This document shows, piece after piece, positions 43,279-51,385 of a stretch of 64,000 nt of DNA. The notes below the pieces were generated by a model. The model searched no databases. It had not been told where the DNA came from and saw only the letters and a list, made by a program, of their open reading frames with translations. Positions within the stretch are counted from its first letter, which is position 1; each line of letters starts with the position of its first letter. Source of the stretch: Allomesorhizobium sp043769475 (lineage in GTDB: Bacteria; Pseudomonadota; Alphaproteobacteria; Rhizobiales; Rhizobiaceae); the NCBI RefSeq assembly GCF_043769475.1, contig NZ_CP171729.1, positions 5,146,001 through 5,210,000 on the forward strand, written 5' to 3'. The position numbers and the translations under genes were made by a program.

Positions 43279-43434
43279 TTATTGAAACGAGGCACGGGCT
43301 CCGAGCGAGGCGCCGCCGCGACGCGCGCAGGCCGGGCCGGGGCCGCGCATGTAATAGCGCTCGGGCCGGTAGGTCGGCGCGACGAATTCGCGGAATGCGA
43401 ACGCATAGCTCGTGATGTGATTCCAGATAGTCAT
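43279..43434 (-). CDS. 51-residue hypothetical protein
   Basis: A short open frame starting MTIWNHITSYAFAFREFVAP, then TYRPERYYMRGPGPAC and a basic/Gly end. GGGACAGGGACA lies immediately before the ATG. The aromatic-rich N terminus looks like real coding sequence rather than chance. It is flanked by non-coding DNA on both sides. No known family; downstream lies the DCC gene on the same strand. Confidence 0.5.
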   Translation of the reverse strand: MTIWNHITSYAFAFREFVAPTYRPERYYMRGPGPACARRGGASLGARASFQ

Positions 43435-43832
43435 TGTCCCTGTCCCAAATCCCTCGGATGTCCCTTCCGATTGGACGTGATCGTAGCGTTCGGTAGTGAA
43501 TACTCTGTGAACGCGATGTTAATCTTCTCCAGGATCCGTCCCGGTTCGTGGCTGAAATGCGTTTGATTCGCGGCGTTTGAGCGCCAAATCCCAACATTCC
43601 CCCGCCTGTGCCTTTTGCGCCACAGTTGTTTCGCGCGTATGCCGCCGCGACGGCATTTTCGTTTCCGACGGGTAACAGAGAGTGCCTGCGCCGTGCCGGC
43701 GTTCTGCGCACAGATTTTTGGAACCGCGCGAGGTGCCGCACGTTCAGGCCCCAGTGCGGGACACCCGCCATGCAGGCGCCGGTCCGCCGGCACTGCATTT
43801 TTCAGTCAACACGAAAAGGAAGGGCCAGAGCC
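43435..43832. other. 398-base spacer with stress promoter
   Basis: This region separates the divergent 51-residue gene and the DUF892 gene. Long frames exist on both strands but have poor codon sense and no ribosome sites. The only clear element is the EcfG-type promoter at 43720-43744. Confidence 0.5.
43720..43744 (+). promoter_or_regulatory. EcfG (general stress response) promoter upstream of the DUF892 gene
   Basis: GGAAC, 16 bases, CGTT: a full match to the alphaproteobacterial EcfG consensus, 88 bases before the ATG at 43833. YciE/YciF-like ferritin-fold genes are typical members of this regulon. Confidence 0.7.
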
Positions 43833-44339
43833 ATGGGATTTTTTTCGAAGGACATCAAGTCGCTTGACGATCTCTTCGTGCATACGCTGCAGGACATCTA
43901 CTACGCCGAGAAACAGATCGAGAAATCGCTTCCGGACATGATCTCCAAGGCAACGAACCCGCAGCTCAAGCAGGGTTTTGAAAAGCACATGGAGGAGACC
44001 AAGGGCCACATCCAACGCGTCGAGCAGGTATTCCAGATGCATGGCGTGCCTGCCAAGGCCGTGAACTGCCCGGCCATTGACGGCATTATCGAAGAGGCCG
44101 ACGAGGTCGCCGGAGATGTGGACGACAAGCAGGTTCTCGACGCCGCCCTGATCGCGGCCGCGCAGGCCGTCGAGCACTACGAGATCACGCGCTACGGCAC
44201 GCTGATCGAATGGGCCAAGCAGCTCGGCCGCGACGATTGTGCCTCGGTGCTGAAGCAGAACCTTGAAGAAGAGAAGGCCACCGACAAGAAGCTGACCGTG
44301 CTGGCCGAAAGCAAGGTCAACCTTCAGGCCGCCCAGTAG
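43833..44339 (+). CDS. Ferritin-like DUF892 (YciE/YciF) stress protein
   Basis: A 168-residue four-helix-bundle protein of the DUF892 family. Conserved features: SLDDLFVHTLQDIYYAEKQI near residue 10, FEKHMEETKGHIQRVEQVF near 50, and the second half-motif AAQAVEHYEITRYGTL near 110, with paired Glu/His residues suited to a di-metal site. It is expected to be induced in stationary phase, heat or osmotic stress, in line with the EcfG promoter. A clear terminator follows. Confidence 0.92.
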   Translation: MGFFSKDIKSLDDLFVHTLQDIYYAEKQIEKSLPDMISKATNPQLKQGFEKHMEETKGHIQRVEQVFQMHGVPAKAVNCPAIDGIIEEADEVAGDVDDKQVLDAALIAAAQAVEHYEITRYGTLIEWAKQLGRDDCASVLKQNLEEEKATDKKLTVLAESKVNLQAAQ

Positions 44340-44359
44340 ACATAAGTCGAAGCTGAAGG

Positions 44360-44385
44360 GGCCGGCGAGGAATCGCCGGCCTTTT
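44360..44385 (+). terminator. Rho-independent terminator of the DUF892 gene
   Basis: GGCCGGCGA and TCGCCGGCC form a 9-bp stem with a GGAA loop, followed by TTTT. It starts 20 bases after the stop codon and separates this gene from the convergent ArsR gene. Confidence 0.85.
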
Positions 44386-44391
44386 GCGTCG

Positions 44392-45072
44392 CTATCCCAA
44401 AAACGCCTTCTCGAACGCTATCTTGCCCTTCGGTGAAAACACGACGGCGCGGCTGTCGGCGTCGCGCCTTGCCCACTTCTCCGCGATGATTTTGTCGAGG
44501 ATCGCAGCGCCCAGCGCGCCGGCGAGATGAAAGCGCCGCACGCTCCAGTCGAGGCAGGCGCGGCAGGCTGGCCGCCGCTGCTTGCCGAGCGCGCCGGTGT
44601 CGATGCCGACTGCCGCGAAATGCGCCGGACCAGCTTGGCCGAGGCGTATTTCGCCATTGTCCGAGGTCAGCACGCCGCGCGCCAGGAAGCCGTCGAGCAT
44701 GGCCACCGCATGTTCGCCGGCCAGATGGTCGTAGCAGATGCGCGCCTCGCGCATCACCGCCTCGCGCGGGCCAGGCCGCGTGCGCTTCGGGCCGACGGCC
44801 GCCGCCACGCCGATGATCGATTCCAGCATCGCCGCGACCTGCGGGCCTGCAAGCGAATAGTACCGGTGCCGGCCCTGCGCTTGAAGCGATAGCAACCCGC
44901 CTTCCATCAGCTTTCCGAGATGCGAACTCGCAGTCTGAGCGGTCACGCCGGCTTCCAGCGCCAACTCGCTGGCGGTCAGAGCGCCGCCGTCCATCAGCGC
45001 CGTCAGCATATTGGCGCGCGCCGGGTCGCCGACCAGATTGGCTATGCGCGATATATCGGGGCCGTCTCTCAT
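44392..45072 (-). CDS. ArsR-family transcriptional regulator
   Basis: A 226-residue regulator: winged-helix region at residues 1-80 (ANMLTALMDGGALTASELALEAGVTAQTASSHLGKL, then QGRHRYYSLAG) and a longer C-terminal domain of about 140 residues with CxxC-like CRAC near residue 172. Classical ArsR repressors are about 110 residues, so this is the extended type. It is divergent from the DUF1127 gene, whose promoter it may control. Confidence 0.88.
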   Translation of the reverse strand: MRDGPDISRIANLVGDPARANMLTALMDGGALTASELALEAGVTAQTASSHLGKLMEGGLLSLQAQGRHRYYSLAGPQVAAMLESIIGVAAAVGPKRTRPGPREAVMREARICYDHLAGEHAVAMLDGFLARGVLTSDNGEIRLGQAGPAHFAAVGIDTGALGKQRRPACRACLDWSVRRFHLAGALGAAILDKIIAEKWARRDADSRAVVFSPKGKIAFEKAFLG

Positions 45073-45140
45073 ACTTCGACGCTAATCGAACCGTCCGCGT
45101 AGGGCAAGTGGTAATCTCCACCCATGGAAAGGAGACGACC

Positions 45141-45356
45141 ATGACCGCCCACCGCGCCACCGCCAGGAGCGCCCGCTGGCCCCTGTTGTCACGGCTACGA
45201 CTCGCTGCCCGCGCCGTCGTCCTCTGGCTCGATCGCGTGATCGAACGCCGCAACCAGCGCCTCGCGCTCGCCGAACTCACCGACGAGCAGCTTGAAGATA
45301 TCGGCCTCACCCGCCGCGACGTCGAGCGTGAATGCCGACCCTTCTGGAAGCGCTGA
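45141..45356 (+). CDS. DUF1127 small protein
   Basis: A 71-residue basic protein with the C-terminal DUF1127 motif ALAELTDEQLEDIGLTRRDVERE. AAAGGAGA precedes ATG 45141; an earlier in-frame GTG at 45108 lacks support. DUF1127 proteins in alphaproteobacteria bind RNA or affect phosphate and carbon metabolism. It is divergent from the ArsR gene. Confidence 0.9.
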   Translation: MTAHRATARSARWPLLSRLRLAARAVVLWLDRVIERRNQRLALAELTDEQLEDIGLTRRDVERECRPFWKR

Positions 45357-45470
45357 CCGCGGTGTCGCCAAGAGCTGTCTACCCCAAATGTGGCCCGGAC
45401 GCTTCGACCGCGATGGAAGCGTCTGCATCGCCGGCCTCGCTATCATCCCCGCATTCTTATGGAGAAAGAA

Positions 45471-45857
45471 ATGACCATCACCTGCTTCATCCGCTACGAG
45501 ATCGATCCGTTCGGCAAAGCCGATTTCGAGGAATACGCCCGCAATTGGGGGCAGGCGATCCCGCGTTGCGGCGCCGACCTGATCGGCTATTTCGCGCCGC
45601 ACGAGGGTTCGGCCACGACCGCCTACGGCGTCTACAACATCGAGAATCTCGCTGCCTACGAGGCCTATCGCGCCCGGCTCGCCGCCGACTCGCTCGGCAG
45701 GGAGAACTACGAATTCGCACGAGCGAAAAAGTTCATCCACAAGGAGGACCGCATTTTTCTGAAGCTCGCTTCGGGGCCGCATGCGGCGTCGCTTGATCCC
45801 GAAAAGTTGCAGACTTTTCGGACAGAGATCATGCGCGCGGAAAAGGTGCGGCCATGA
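45471..45857 (+). CDS. NIPSNAP-family protein
   Basis: A 128-residue ferredoxin-fold (dimeric alpha/beta barrel) protein starting MTITCFIRYEIDPFGKADFE, with GADLIGYFAPHEGS and a YEAYRARL helix. GGAGAAAG precedes the ATG. Its stop overlaps the next monooxygenase-like gene (ATGA), so the two are coupled. NIPSNAP function is unclear. Confidence 0.85.
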   Translation: MTITCFIRYEIDPFGKADFEEYARNWGQAIPRCGADLIGYFAPHEGSATTAYGVYNIENLAAYEAYRARLAADSLGRENYEFARAKKFIHKEDRIFLKLASGPHAASLDPEKLQTFRTEIMRAEKVRP

Positions 45858-46216
45858 TCGCGGTCATCTTCGAGGTCACGCCGGCCGCGGGCAAGCGCGA
45901 CGCCTATCTCGGCATCGCCGCCGAACTGCGGCCCCTCCTGGAGAGGATCGACGGCTTCATCTCCATCGAGCGCTTCCAGAGCCTGTCCAACCCCGACCAT
46001 GTGCTGTCGCTTTCCTTCTTCCGCGACGAAGAAGCGGTCAAGGAATGGCGCAACACGGTCGAGCACCGGCAGGCGCAGAATGCGGGCCGCGGCGGCGTCT
46101 TTGCCGACTACCGCCTGCGCATCGCCCATGTCGTGCGCGACTACGGCATGTTCGAGCGGGCGGAGGCTCCGGCCGACAGCCTGGAGGCGCATGCCGAACG
46201 ATCGCCGACCTCGTGA
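45854..46216 (+). CDS. Antibiotic biosynthesis monooxygenase (ABM) domain protein
   Basis: A 120-residue dimeric alpha/beta-barrel protein: MIAVIFEVTPAAGKRDAYLG, FISIERFQSLSNPDHVLSLSFF and EWRNTVEHRQAQ are the family's strand and helix segments. Members are haem-degrading, quinol-modifying or without known activity. It is coupled to the NIPSNAP gene. Confidence 0.87.
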   Translation: MIAVIFEVTPAAGKRDAYLGIAAELRPLLERIDGFISIERFQSLSNPDHVLSLSFFRDEEAVKEWRNTVEHRQAQNAGRGGVFADYRLRIAHVVRDYGMFERAEAPADSLEAHAERSPTS

Positions 46217-46279
46217 AACCAAACCCGCCGGCGGTCGTTGAGCATCGGCGCGGCGGGCTGATTGCACGAGGAAAATGCC

Positions 46280-46762
46280 ATGGCGGCGGACCATTCAATG
46301 CATTCGAGGCCGTACCTTCGCCTGTCGGCGATGGTGCTGCTCTCGTTCATCGCGATGTACATCCTCATGTACGCGATGGTGGACCGTTTTGGCCATGTCT
46401 ACAACAGCCTCAACCAGGTCTACATGGCTGCCCTGATGGCGGCTCCCATGCTGGTCATCGAACTCGCGCTCATGGGCGCCATGTACCCCGACAGGCGGCG
46501 CAACGCGGTGCTGATGGCGGTCGGTCTGGCTGCGCTCCTGCTGTTCTGGCTTCTAATACGCTGGCAGGTGGCCATCGACGATCGCCAGTTCCTGCGCTCG
46601 ATGATCCCGCATCATTCGGGGGCGGTGCTGATGTGTGAGGAAGCGTCGCTCAGCGACCCACGCTTGCAGGCCCTGTGCCGCCAGATTGTCGAGAGCCAGC
46701 TTGCGGAAATCGCCGAGATGGAAACGCTGCTGGCGCAGCCTCTCGGTCAGACGGCTCCCTAG
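46280..46762 (+). CDS. DUF305-type membrane protein
   Basis: A 160-residue protein with three or four N-terminal hydrophobic helices (about residues 17-35, 48-68, 78-98) and a C-terminal DUF305-like part with RSMIPHHSGAVLMCEEA and a tail of short helices. The HHxxAxxM motif is typical of this family, often tied to copper. ATG 46280 (MAADHS) is preceded by GAGGA. Its stop codon overlaps the stop of the convergent mbfA gene. Confidence 0.82.
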   Translation: MAADHSMHSRPYLRLSAMVLLSFIAMYILMYAMVDRFGHVYNSLNQVYMAALMAAPMLVIELALMGAMYPDRRRNAVLMAVGLAALLLFWLLIRWQVAIDDRQFLRSMIPHHSGAVLMCEEASLSDPRLQALCRQIVESQLAEIAEMETLLAQPLGQTAP

Positions 46763-47742
46763 GCGTTCCCGATCAGCACGCCCGCCGCGAACACCAGCGC
46801 GCCGCCGAGCACCACCTGGAACGTCGCGCGCCAGAACGGCGTCTCCATGAAGCGGTTCTGGATATAGGCGATCGCCCACAGCTCGATGAACACGACGATC
46901 GCCGCGAGCGTCGTCGCCGTCCAGAAATGCGGGATGAGATAGGGCAGGGCGTGGCCTAGCCCGCCGACCGTGGTCATGATGCCGGTCGCCAGCCCGCGCT
47001 TCACCGGCGAGCCGCGCCCGGAGAGCCTGCCGTCGTCCGAGGCGACCTCGGTGAAGCCCATCGAAATGCCAGCCCCGATTGAGGCGGCGAGCCCGACCAG
47101 AAAAGTCTGCCAGGTGTCGTGGGTGGCGAAGGCGGCTGCGAAGATCGGTGCCAGCGTCGAGACCGAACCGTCCATCAGCCCGGCCAGGCCCGGCTGGACA
47201 TAGGTCAGGATGAACTGGCGGCGCTCGGTAGCCTCTTCTTTCCGGCCGACCTTCTCGGGCACGTGCTCCATGCCGAGCCGCTGCGCCAGCGACTGGTGGT
47301 CGCTCTCGGCCGCAGCCAGTTCGTCGAGCAGCTTTCGGGTCGATGCGTCCTCGGTCCGCCTGGCAGCCTCGAAATAGAAGCGCTGCGCCTGCCGCTCCAT
47401 GGCCTCGGCTTGGCCGCGCACCTTCTCGATGCCGAGCGGCCGCACCAGCCAGTCTGGTTTGCGCTCGAAATAGCCGCGCACATGCTCGCGGCGGATCAGC
47501 GGAATGCGTTCGCCGAAGCGTCTGCGGTGCAGTTCTATGAGCTGATTGCGATGCCCGTCCTCCTCGTCGGCCATGCCGTCGAAAACCTTCGCCGACTGCG
47601 GAAAGTCCTCGCGCAAGCCGTCGGCATAGGCGCGATAGATCCGCCCGTCATCTTCTTCCGAGGAGATCGCCAGCGCCAGTATCTCCTGCTCGCTGAGCGA
47701 ATCAAAGGAGCGGCGGCCGAAGCCGAAGACACGGGAAAGCAT
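46759..47742 (-). CDS. mbfA: MbfA-type iron exporter (ferritin-like domain plus VIT1/CCC1 domain)
   Basis: A 327-residue protein. The N-terminal ferritin/rubrerythrin-like domain (residues about 15-165) has the Glu-rich helices SEEDDGRIYRAYAD, FDGMADEEDGHRNQLIELH, QAEAMERQAQRFYFEAARR and AAAESDHQSLAQRL. The C-terminal VIT1-like domain has about five membrane helices. MbfA exports iron and protects against peroxide in rhizobia and Agrobacterium, and is repressed by Irr. Here a strong promoter and an Irr-like palindrome lie directly upstream, which supports the call. Confidence 0.93.
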   Translation of the reverse strand: MLSRVFGFGRRSFDSLSEQEILALAISSEEDDGRIYRAYADGLREDFPQSAKVFDGMADEEDGHRNQLIELHRRRFGERIPLIRREHVRGYFERKPDWLVRPLGIEKVRGQAEAMERQAQRFYFEAARRTEDASTRKLLDELAAAESDHQSLAQRLGMEHVPEKVGRKEEATERRQFILTYVQPGLAGLMDGSVSTLAPIFAAAFATHDTWQTFLVGLAASIGAGISMGFTEVASDDGRLSGRGSPVKRGLATGIMTTVGGLGHALPYLIPHFWTATTLAAIVVFIELWAIAYIQNRFMETPFWRATFQVVLGGALVFAAGVLIGNA

Positions 47743-47757
47743 ACTTGAACGATCCAG

Positions 47758-47774
47758 TTTAGAACGATTCTAAA
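47758..47774. promoter_or_regulatory. Irr box (ICE-type) operator of mbfA
   Basis: TTTAGAA-CGA-TTCTAAA, a perfect 7-bp inverted repeat with 3-base centre, matching the iron-control-element style bound by the haem-responsive regulator Irr. It is 15 bases upstream of the mbfA start and overlaps the predicted -10 hexamer, so binding should repress. Confidence 0.8.
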
Positions 47775-47800
47775 GTAAGACGCGCACCTCCATCCGTCAA
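47772..47800 (-). promoter_or_regulatory. Sigma-70-type promoter of mbfA
   Basis: On the minus strand TTGACG (47800-47795), a 17-base spacer and TACTTT (47777-47772). The -10 shares bases with the Irr-like palindrome. Confidence 0.6.
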
Positions 47801-47841
47801 CGGCCCGCGGCCCGACGGCGGACAACCGCGCTTCGGTTTGA

Positions 47842-47966
47842 GCTGCCCCCTCTCCCCCGTAAGGACGGGGAGAGGGGGCGCCAGCGTTGCAGCTAGTCTC
47901 CTCTCCCGTCCTGAGTTTGCCGAAGGATTACGGGGAGAGGATGCCGGCAGGCAGGTGAGGGGCAGC
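47842..47966. repeat. Dispersed CCCTCTCCCC-type repeat, copy A
   Basis: About 125 bases, with ends GCTGCCCC and GGGGCAGC in inverted orientation and inner blocks of CCCGTAAGGACGGGGAGAG and CCGAAGGATTACGGGGAGAGG. It shares order and most bases with the copy at 63365-63500 and the ends of the element at 38354-38530. It fills most of the 316-base mbfA-ZIP spacer, which otherwise holds only the mbfA promoter. Confidence 0.8.
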
Positions 47967-48058
47967 ATGGGCCGATCCAGGAAGACGCGGCGGACCGCCC
48001 GAGCGCAACCTTATCGTTGTACGGTACGTTGACTCCTCTTTCGCGCGAGGAGCCAACT

Positions 48059-48838
48059 GTGGACGGGCAGTTTCTGGTTGTCTTTTCGGTGGCGCTCGCC
48101 GCTGCGCTGGCCTCGCCGCTCGGTGGCGCGATCGCCATATTCGTCCGGCCCTCGAGCCTGTTCCTGTCAATCGCGGTCGGTTTGGCAGCCGGCGTCCTGT
48201 TTGGCACCTTCGCTTTCGAGATGGTTCCCAAGGCGCTCGAACTGTCCCCGCTCGCCTCCGTGGTCGGAGCTTTCGCCGTCGGTTTCGCCCTCGTCTACGG
48301 CCTCGATCTCTACGTCAATCGCGGCGCGCTGGCCGGAAGCCGCGCCGAGCAGAGACAGCGCGTCGAGCGGTTTCACATGCGTCACCGGCCGCTCGGCAGC
48401 GAAGTCACGGTGCTTGCCGGCGCAACCAGCGTGGAGGAACTGATCGAGGGCATTACCATCGGCGTCGGCGCGGCGATCGAACCGGGCGTAGCCTTCATCG
48501 TCGGCCTGGCGATCTGCATCGACAATATCAGCGAGGCGCTTTCGATCGGCGAACTGGCGCGTGAGGAAAGCGGAAAGGACTACAAGGCAAGAATTCTGAA
48601 ATGGACCGGGCTGATCGGCGCGTCACTCTTCGGTTCGGCCATGGCTGGATGGTTCCTGCTCCGCGGCCTGCCCGAGGGCGTGCTCGGGTTTCTGCTGGCC
48701 GTCGGCGCGGGCGGCATGTTCTATCTCACCGTCACCGATCTCATTCCTGAGGCAGAAACCCACCACTACCTGCAATCCGCCGCCATCGCCGTGGCCATCG
48801 GCTTCCTGGTCATGCTCGTCCTGTCGGAACTGATGTGA
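48059..48838 (+). CDS. ZIP-like metal transporter with divergent metal-site motifs
   Basis: A 259-residue membrane protein with about eight helices, laid out like the ZIP family. I chose GTG 48059 (GCGAGGAG upstream); TTG 48017 is an alternative. The usual HNxPEG motifs of helices 4 and 5 are replaced: VEELIEGITIG (Glu126-Glu127, Glu130) and IDNISEALSIG (Asp155, Asn156, Glu159). Acidic ligands are kept but the His residues are missing, so metal choice, if any, may differ from zinc. It stands alone beside mbfA, divergent from it. Confidence 0.75.
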   Translation: MDGQFLVVFSVALAAALASPLGGAIAIFVRPSSLFLSIAVGLAAGVLFGTFAFEMVPKALELSPLASVVGAFAVGFALVYGLDLYVNRGALAGSRAEQRQRVERFHMRHRPLGSEVTVLAGATSVEELIEGITIGVGAAIEPGVAFIVGLAICIDNISEALSIGELAREESGKDYKARILKWTGLIGASLFGSAMAGWFLLRGLPEGVLGFLLAVGAGGMFYLTVTDLIPEAETHHYLQSAAIAVAIGFLVMLVLSELM

Positions 48839-49228
48839 CTACTGAGGCGACCCGTCCAACAAATTCAGATCGAACCACACATCCTCGTAATGCTCTGCCA
48901 GAAGAAAGCGCCAACCAGGCGGCAGTCCCAGATACGAGACGACTGCGGGGCATCGCTCTGTCAGATGTGCAATGTGCAACGGTTGAAAGAACTCCGGGTC
49001 CTGAGAAAAGATTTCACCCGCCCAGAAATACCATCCTGTTGTGCCTCGCTCCGGGGTGTGTCGTAGTCCATTGAGCGGCCAAGCGCCGACTCTCACATTC
49101 TCCGCGATGCCAACTTTCATTATTTGAGGGGAAGGCACAAACTCGACGCCAAATCGGTTACACAATTGACGCTGTTCCTCAGCCTGATATGGCAATGCCA
49201 CCTCCGCGATTTTTGACCAGAACTTCAA
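48839..49228 (-). CDS. Imm33/DUF2185-like hypothetical protein
   Basis: A 129-residue soluble protein with the pattern TTGWYFWAGEIFSQDPEFFQ, then LHIAHL and YLGLPPGWRFLLAEHYEDVWFD, which recalls the Imm33-like (DUF2185) group of immunity-type proteins. The apparent start is TTG at 49228, overlapping the ABC permease stop. A later Met (49120) would leave the core intact. No toxin partner is nearby. Placement as the last cistron of an efflux operon may be accidental. Confidence 0.65.
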   Translation of the reverse strand: MKFWSKIAEVALPYQAEEQRQLCNRFGVEFVPSPQIMKVGIAENVRVGAWPLNGLRHTPERGTTGWYFWAGEIFSQDPEFFQPLHIAHLTERCPAVVSYLGLPPGWRFLLAEHYEDVWFDLNLLDGSPQ

Positions 49229-50376
49229 TCCAACGTCCGCCTGAACCTGAGCAGCGCCACCGCGGCAAACAGCGCGACGAAGATCGCCAGCGCGCCGACC
49301 TCTCCGGCGATCGCCGCGAAATCAGCGCCTTTCAGCATCACGGCGCGGGTGATGCGCAAGAAATGCGTCAGCGGAAAAATCTCGCCAAAGATCTGCGCCC
49401 AGCCCGGCATGCCTCGATAGGGGAACATGAAGCCGGAGAGCAGGATCGACGGCAGGAAGAAGAAAAACGTCAGCTGCAGCGCCTGCATCTGCGTGCGTGC
49501 CATGGTCGAAATGGTGTAGCCGAGCAGAACCAGCGACAGCACGAAGACGAGGATTGCGAAAAGCAGGAGCGGCATCGATCCCATGAAGGGCACCGAGAAC
49601 AGGAGCTTTGCCGCAATCAGCACCACCACCACCTGCACCGCCCCGACGACGAGATAGGGCAGAATCTTGCCAAGCATGATCTCCAGCGGGCTTGCCGGCA
49701 TGGCGAGCAGGTTTTCCATCGTCCCGCGTTCGGTCTCGCGGGTCAGTGCGATCGAAGTCATCATCACCATGGTCATTTGCAATATGACGCCGAGCAGGCC
49801 GGGCACGATGTTGTATTGCGAGATGCCTTCCGGGTTGTAGCGCCGGTGCACCACCACCTCGAGCTGGCTTCTTGCATTATCCGCCGCCGCGGCCTCCATG
49901 CCCCGTTCGCGCAACAGCGCGTTGGCGGCTACGGTGCCGAGCGTCGAAATCGCTCCGCTCGCCACCGCCGGGTCGGTGGCGTCGGCCTCGATCAGCAATT
50001 GTGGATTGTCGCCCCGTTCCACCCGGCGGGCAAAATCGGACGGGATCGTCACCACGAAGGCAACGCTGCCGCTGGCCATCAGCGCCTCGGCCTCGGCTGC
50101 GCTCTCGGCGACATGGTCGAAGCGATAGTAGCCGGTCGTCTGCAGCGCGGAGACCATGGCGCGCGTATAGTGATCGTTGCTGGTCGCGACCAACGCCGCC
50201 GGCAGGCTTTTCGGGTCGTTGTTGATGGCATAGCCGAACAGCACGAGCTGCATCAGCGGCACGCCCAGCATCATGGCGAAGGTGATGCGATCGCGCCGCA
50301 TCTGGATGAATTCCTTCAGCAGCAGCGCGCCGAGCCTCGCGAAGGAGAACAAAGTGCTCAGGCGGCTCTTCTTCAT
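49225..50376 (-). CDS. ABC-2 type efflux permease (YbhS/YbhR-like)
   Basis: A 383-residue permease: one N-terminal helix, a large periplasmic domain (about residues 50-180), then five C-terminal helices with GTMENLLAMPASPLEIMLGKI, the ABC-2 coupling region. It overlaps the ATPase gene (ATGA). With the ATPase and HlyD protein it should form a drug or lipid exporter. E. coli YbhSR uses two permeases; only one is present here, so it may homodimerise. Confidence 0.92.
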   Translation of the reverse strand: MKKSRLSTLFSFARLGALLLKEFIQMRRDRITFAMMLGVPLMQLVLFGYAINNDPKSLPAALVATSNDHYTRAMVSALQTTGYYRFDHVAESAAEAEALMASGSVAFVVTIPSDFARRVERGDNPQLLIEADATDPAVASGAISTLGTVAANALLRERGMEAAAADNARSQLEVVVHRRYNPEGISQYNIVPGLLGVILQMTMVMMTSIALTRETERGTMENLLAMPASPLEIMLGKILPYLVVGAVQVVVVLIAAKLLFSVPFMGSMPLLLFAILVFVLSLVLLGYTISTMARTQMQALQLTFFFFLPSILLSGFMFPYRGMPGWAQIFGEIFPLTHFLRITRAVMLKGADFAAIAGEVGALAIFVALFAAVALLRFRRTLD

Positions 50377-51290
50377 GCCATGTTGTCCTTCGACCCGGCC
50401 ATGAACTGGATGAACACGTCCTCCAGGCTGGTCTCCCCCGGCCGGACGGTGGTGCCTTTGCGCTGGCTGATATCCTTCAGCGCTGCCTCGAGCAGCTTCT
50501 TGTCCGAGCCGACGACATGCAGCGTAGTGCCGAACGGCGCGACCTGCTCGACGCCCGCCCGGCCCTCCAGCGCGTCCGCCACCTGGTCGAGCCGCGGCCC
50601 CTCGACCACGAAGGTCGTCAGCCCGGCATTCGCCACCACCTCGTTCACGGTGCCGGTGGCCAGCAGCTTGCCGTAGGAAATATAGCTGATGCGGTGGCAG
50701 CGTTCGGCCTCGTCCATATAGTGCGTCGACACCAGCACGGTCAGCCCGCCGCGCGCCAGGCGGTGGATCTCGTCCCAGAACTCGCGCCGCGCCTTGGGAT
50801 CGACGCCCGCCGTCGGCTCGTCGAGCAGAAGCAGCTTCGGCTCATGCATGATGCAGGCGGCCAGCGCCAGGCGCTGCTTCCAGCCGCCCGACAGCGTGCC
50901 GGCAAGCTGGTTGCGCCGCGAACTCAGGCCCAGATCATCGAGCGTGCGGCCGACATACTCCTCCACCGGCCTCAGCCGGTAGAGCCGGGCCACGAATTCG
51001 AGATTCTCGGCGATTGTCAGATCCTCGTAGAACGAGAATTTCTGCGTCATGTAGCCGACCTCGCGCTTGATCTTGAGGCTCTCGGTCAGAAGATTGTAGC
51101 CGAGCACCTGGCCTTCGCCCTCGTCCGGCGTCAGAAGCCCGCACATGATGCGGATCGTGGTCGTCTTGCCCGAGCCGTTCGGCCCCAGGAACCCAACAAT
51201 CTCGCCCTCGGCGACGTTCATCGTGACATGGTCGACGACGGTCTTGGTGCCGAAGCGCTTGACGAGATTGCGGACTTCGATGGCGTTCAT
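50373..51290 (-). CDS. ABC-2 type efflux ATP-binding protein (YbhF-like)
   Basis: A 305-residue ATPase with Walker A GPNGSGKTT (about residues 36-44), signature LSGGWKQRLALA, Walker B LLLLDEPTAGVD and the switch His in LVSTHYMDEAERC. It has one nucleotide-binding domain, unlike the double-domain YbhF. It lies between the HlyD and permease genes, separated from hlyD by the heptanucleotide repeat tract. Confidence 0.94.
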   Translation of the reverse strand: MNAIEVRNLVKRFGTKTVVDHVTMNVAEGEIVGFLGPNGSGKTTTIRIMCGLLTPDEGEGQVLGYNLLTESLKIKREVGYMTQKFSFYEDLTIAENLEFVARLYRLRPVEEYVGRTLDDLGLSSRRNQLAGTLSGGWKQRLALAACIMHEPKLLLLDEPTAGVDPKARREFWDEIHRLARGGLTVLVSTHYMDEAERCHRISYISYGKLLATGTVNEVVANAGLTTFVVEGPRLDQVADALEGRAGVEQVAPFGTTLHVVGSDKKLLEAALKDISQRKGTTVRPGETSLEDVFIQFMAGSKDNMA

Positions 51291-51313
51291 GACGCTGCGC
51301 CTACGGCTTGCGG

Positions 51314-51341
51314 GGGAGTAGCGAATAGGGAGTAGCGAATA
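51314..51341. repeat. 14-bp direct duplication
   Basis: Two adjacent copies of GGGAGTAGCGAATA. The core TAGCGAATA is the reverse complement of the heptamer tract downstream (TATTCGCTA), so the spacer carries the same word on both strands. Confidence 0.85.
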
Positions 51342-51385
51342 GGGGAACTGGGGTTTGACATGTCCTCGACCTGACCGGATGCCTT

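Noticed and set aside
43094..43798. 234-codon minus-strand frame between the DCC and DUF892 genes
   Set aside because: Arg-rich, no domain, covers the EcfG promoter and a better-supported 51-residue gene in another frame.
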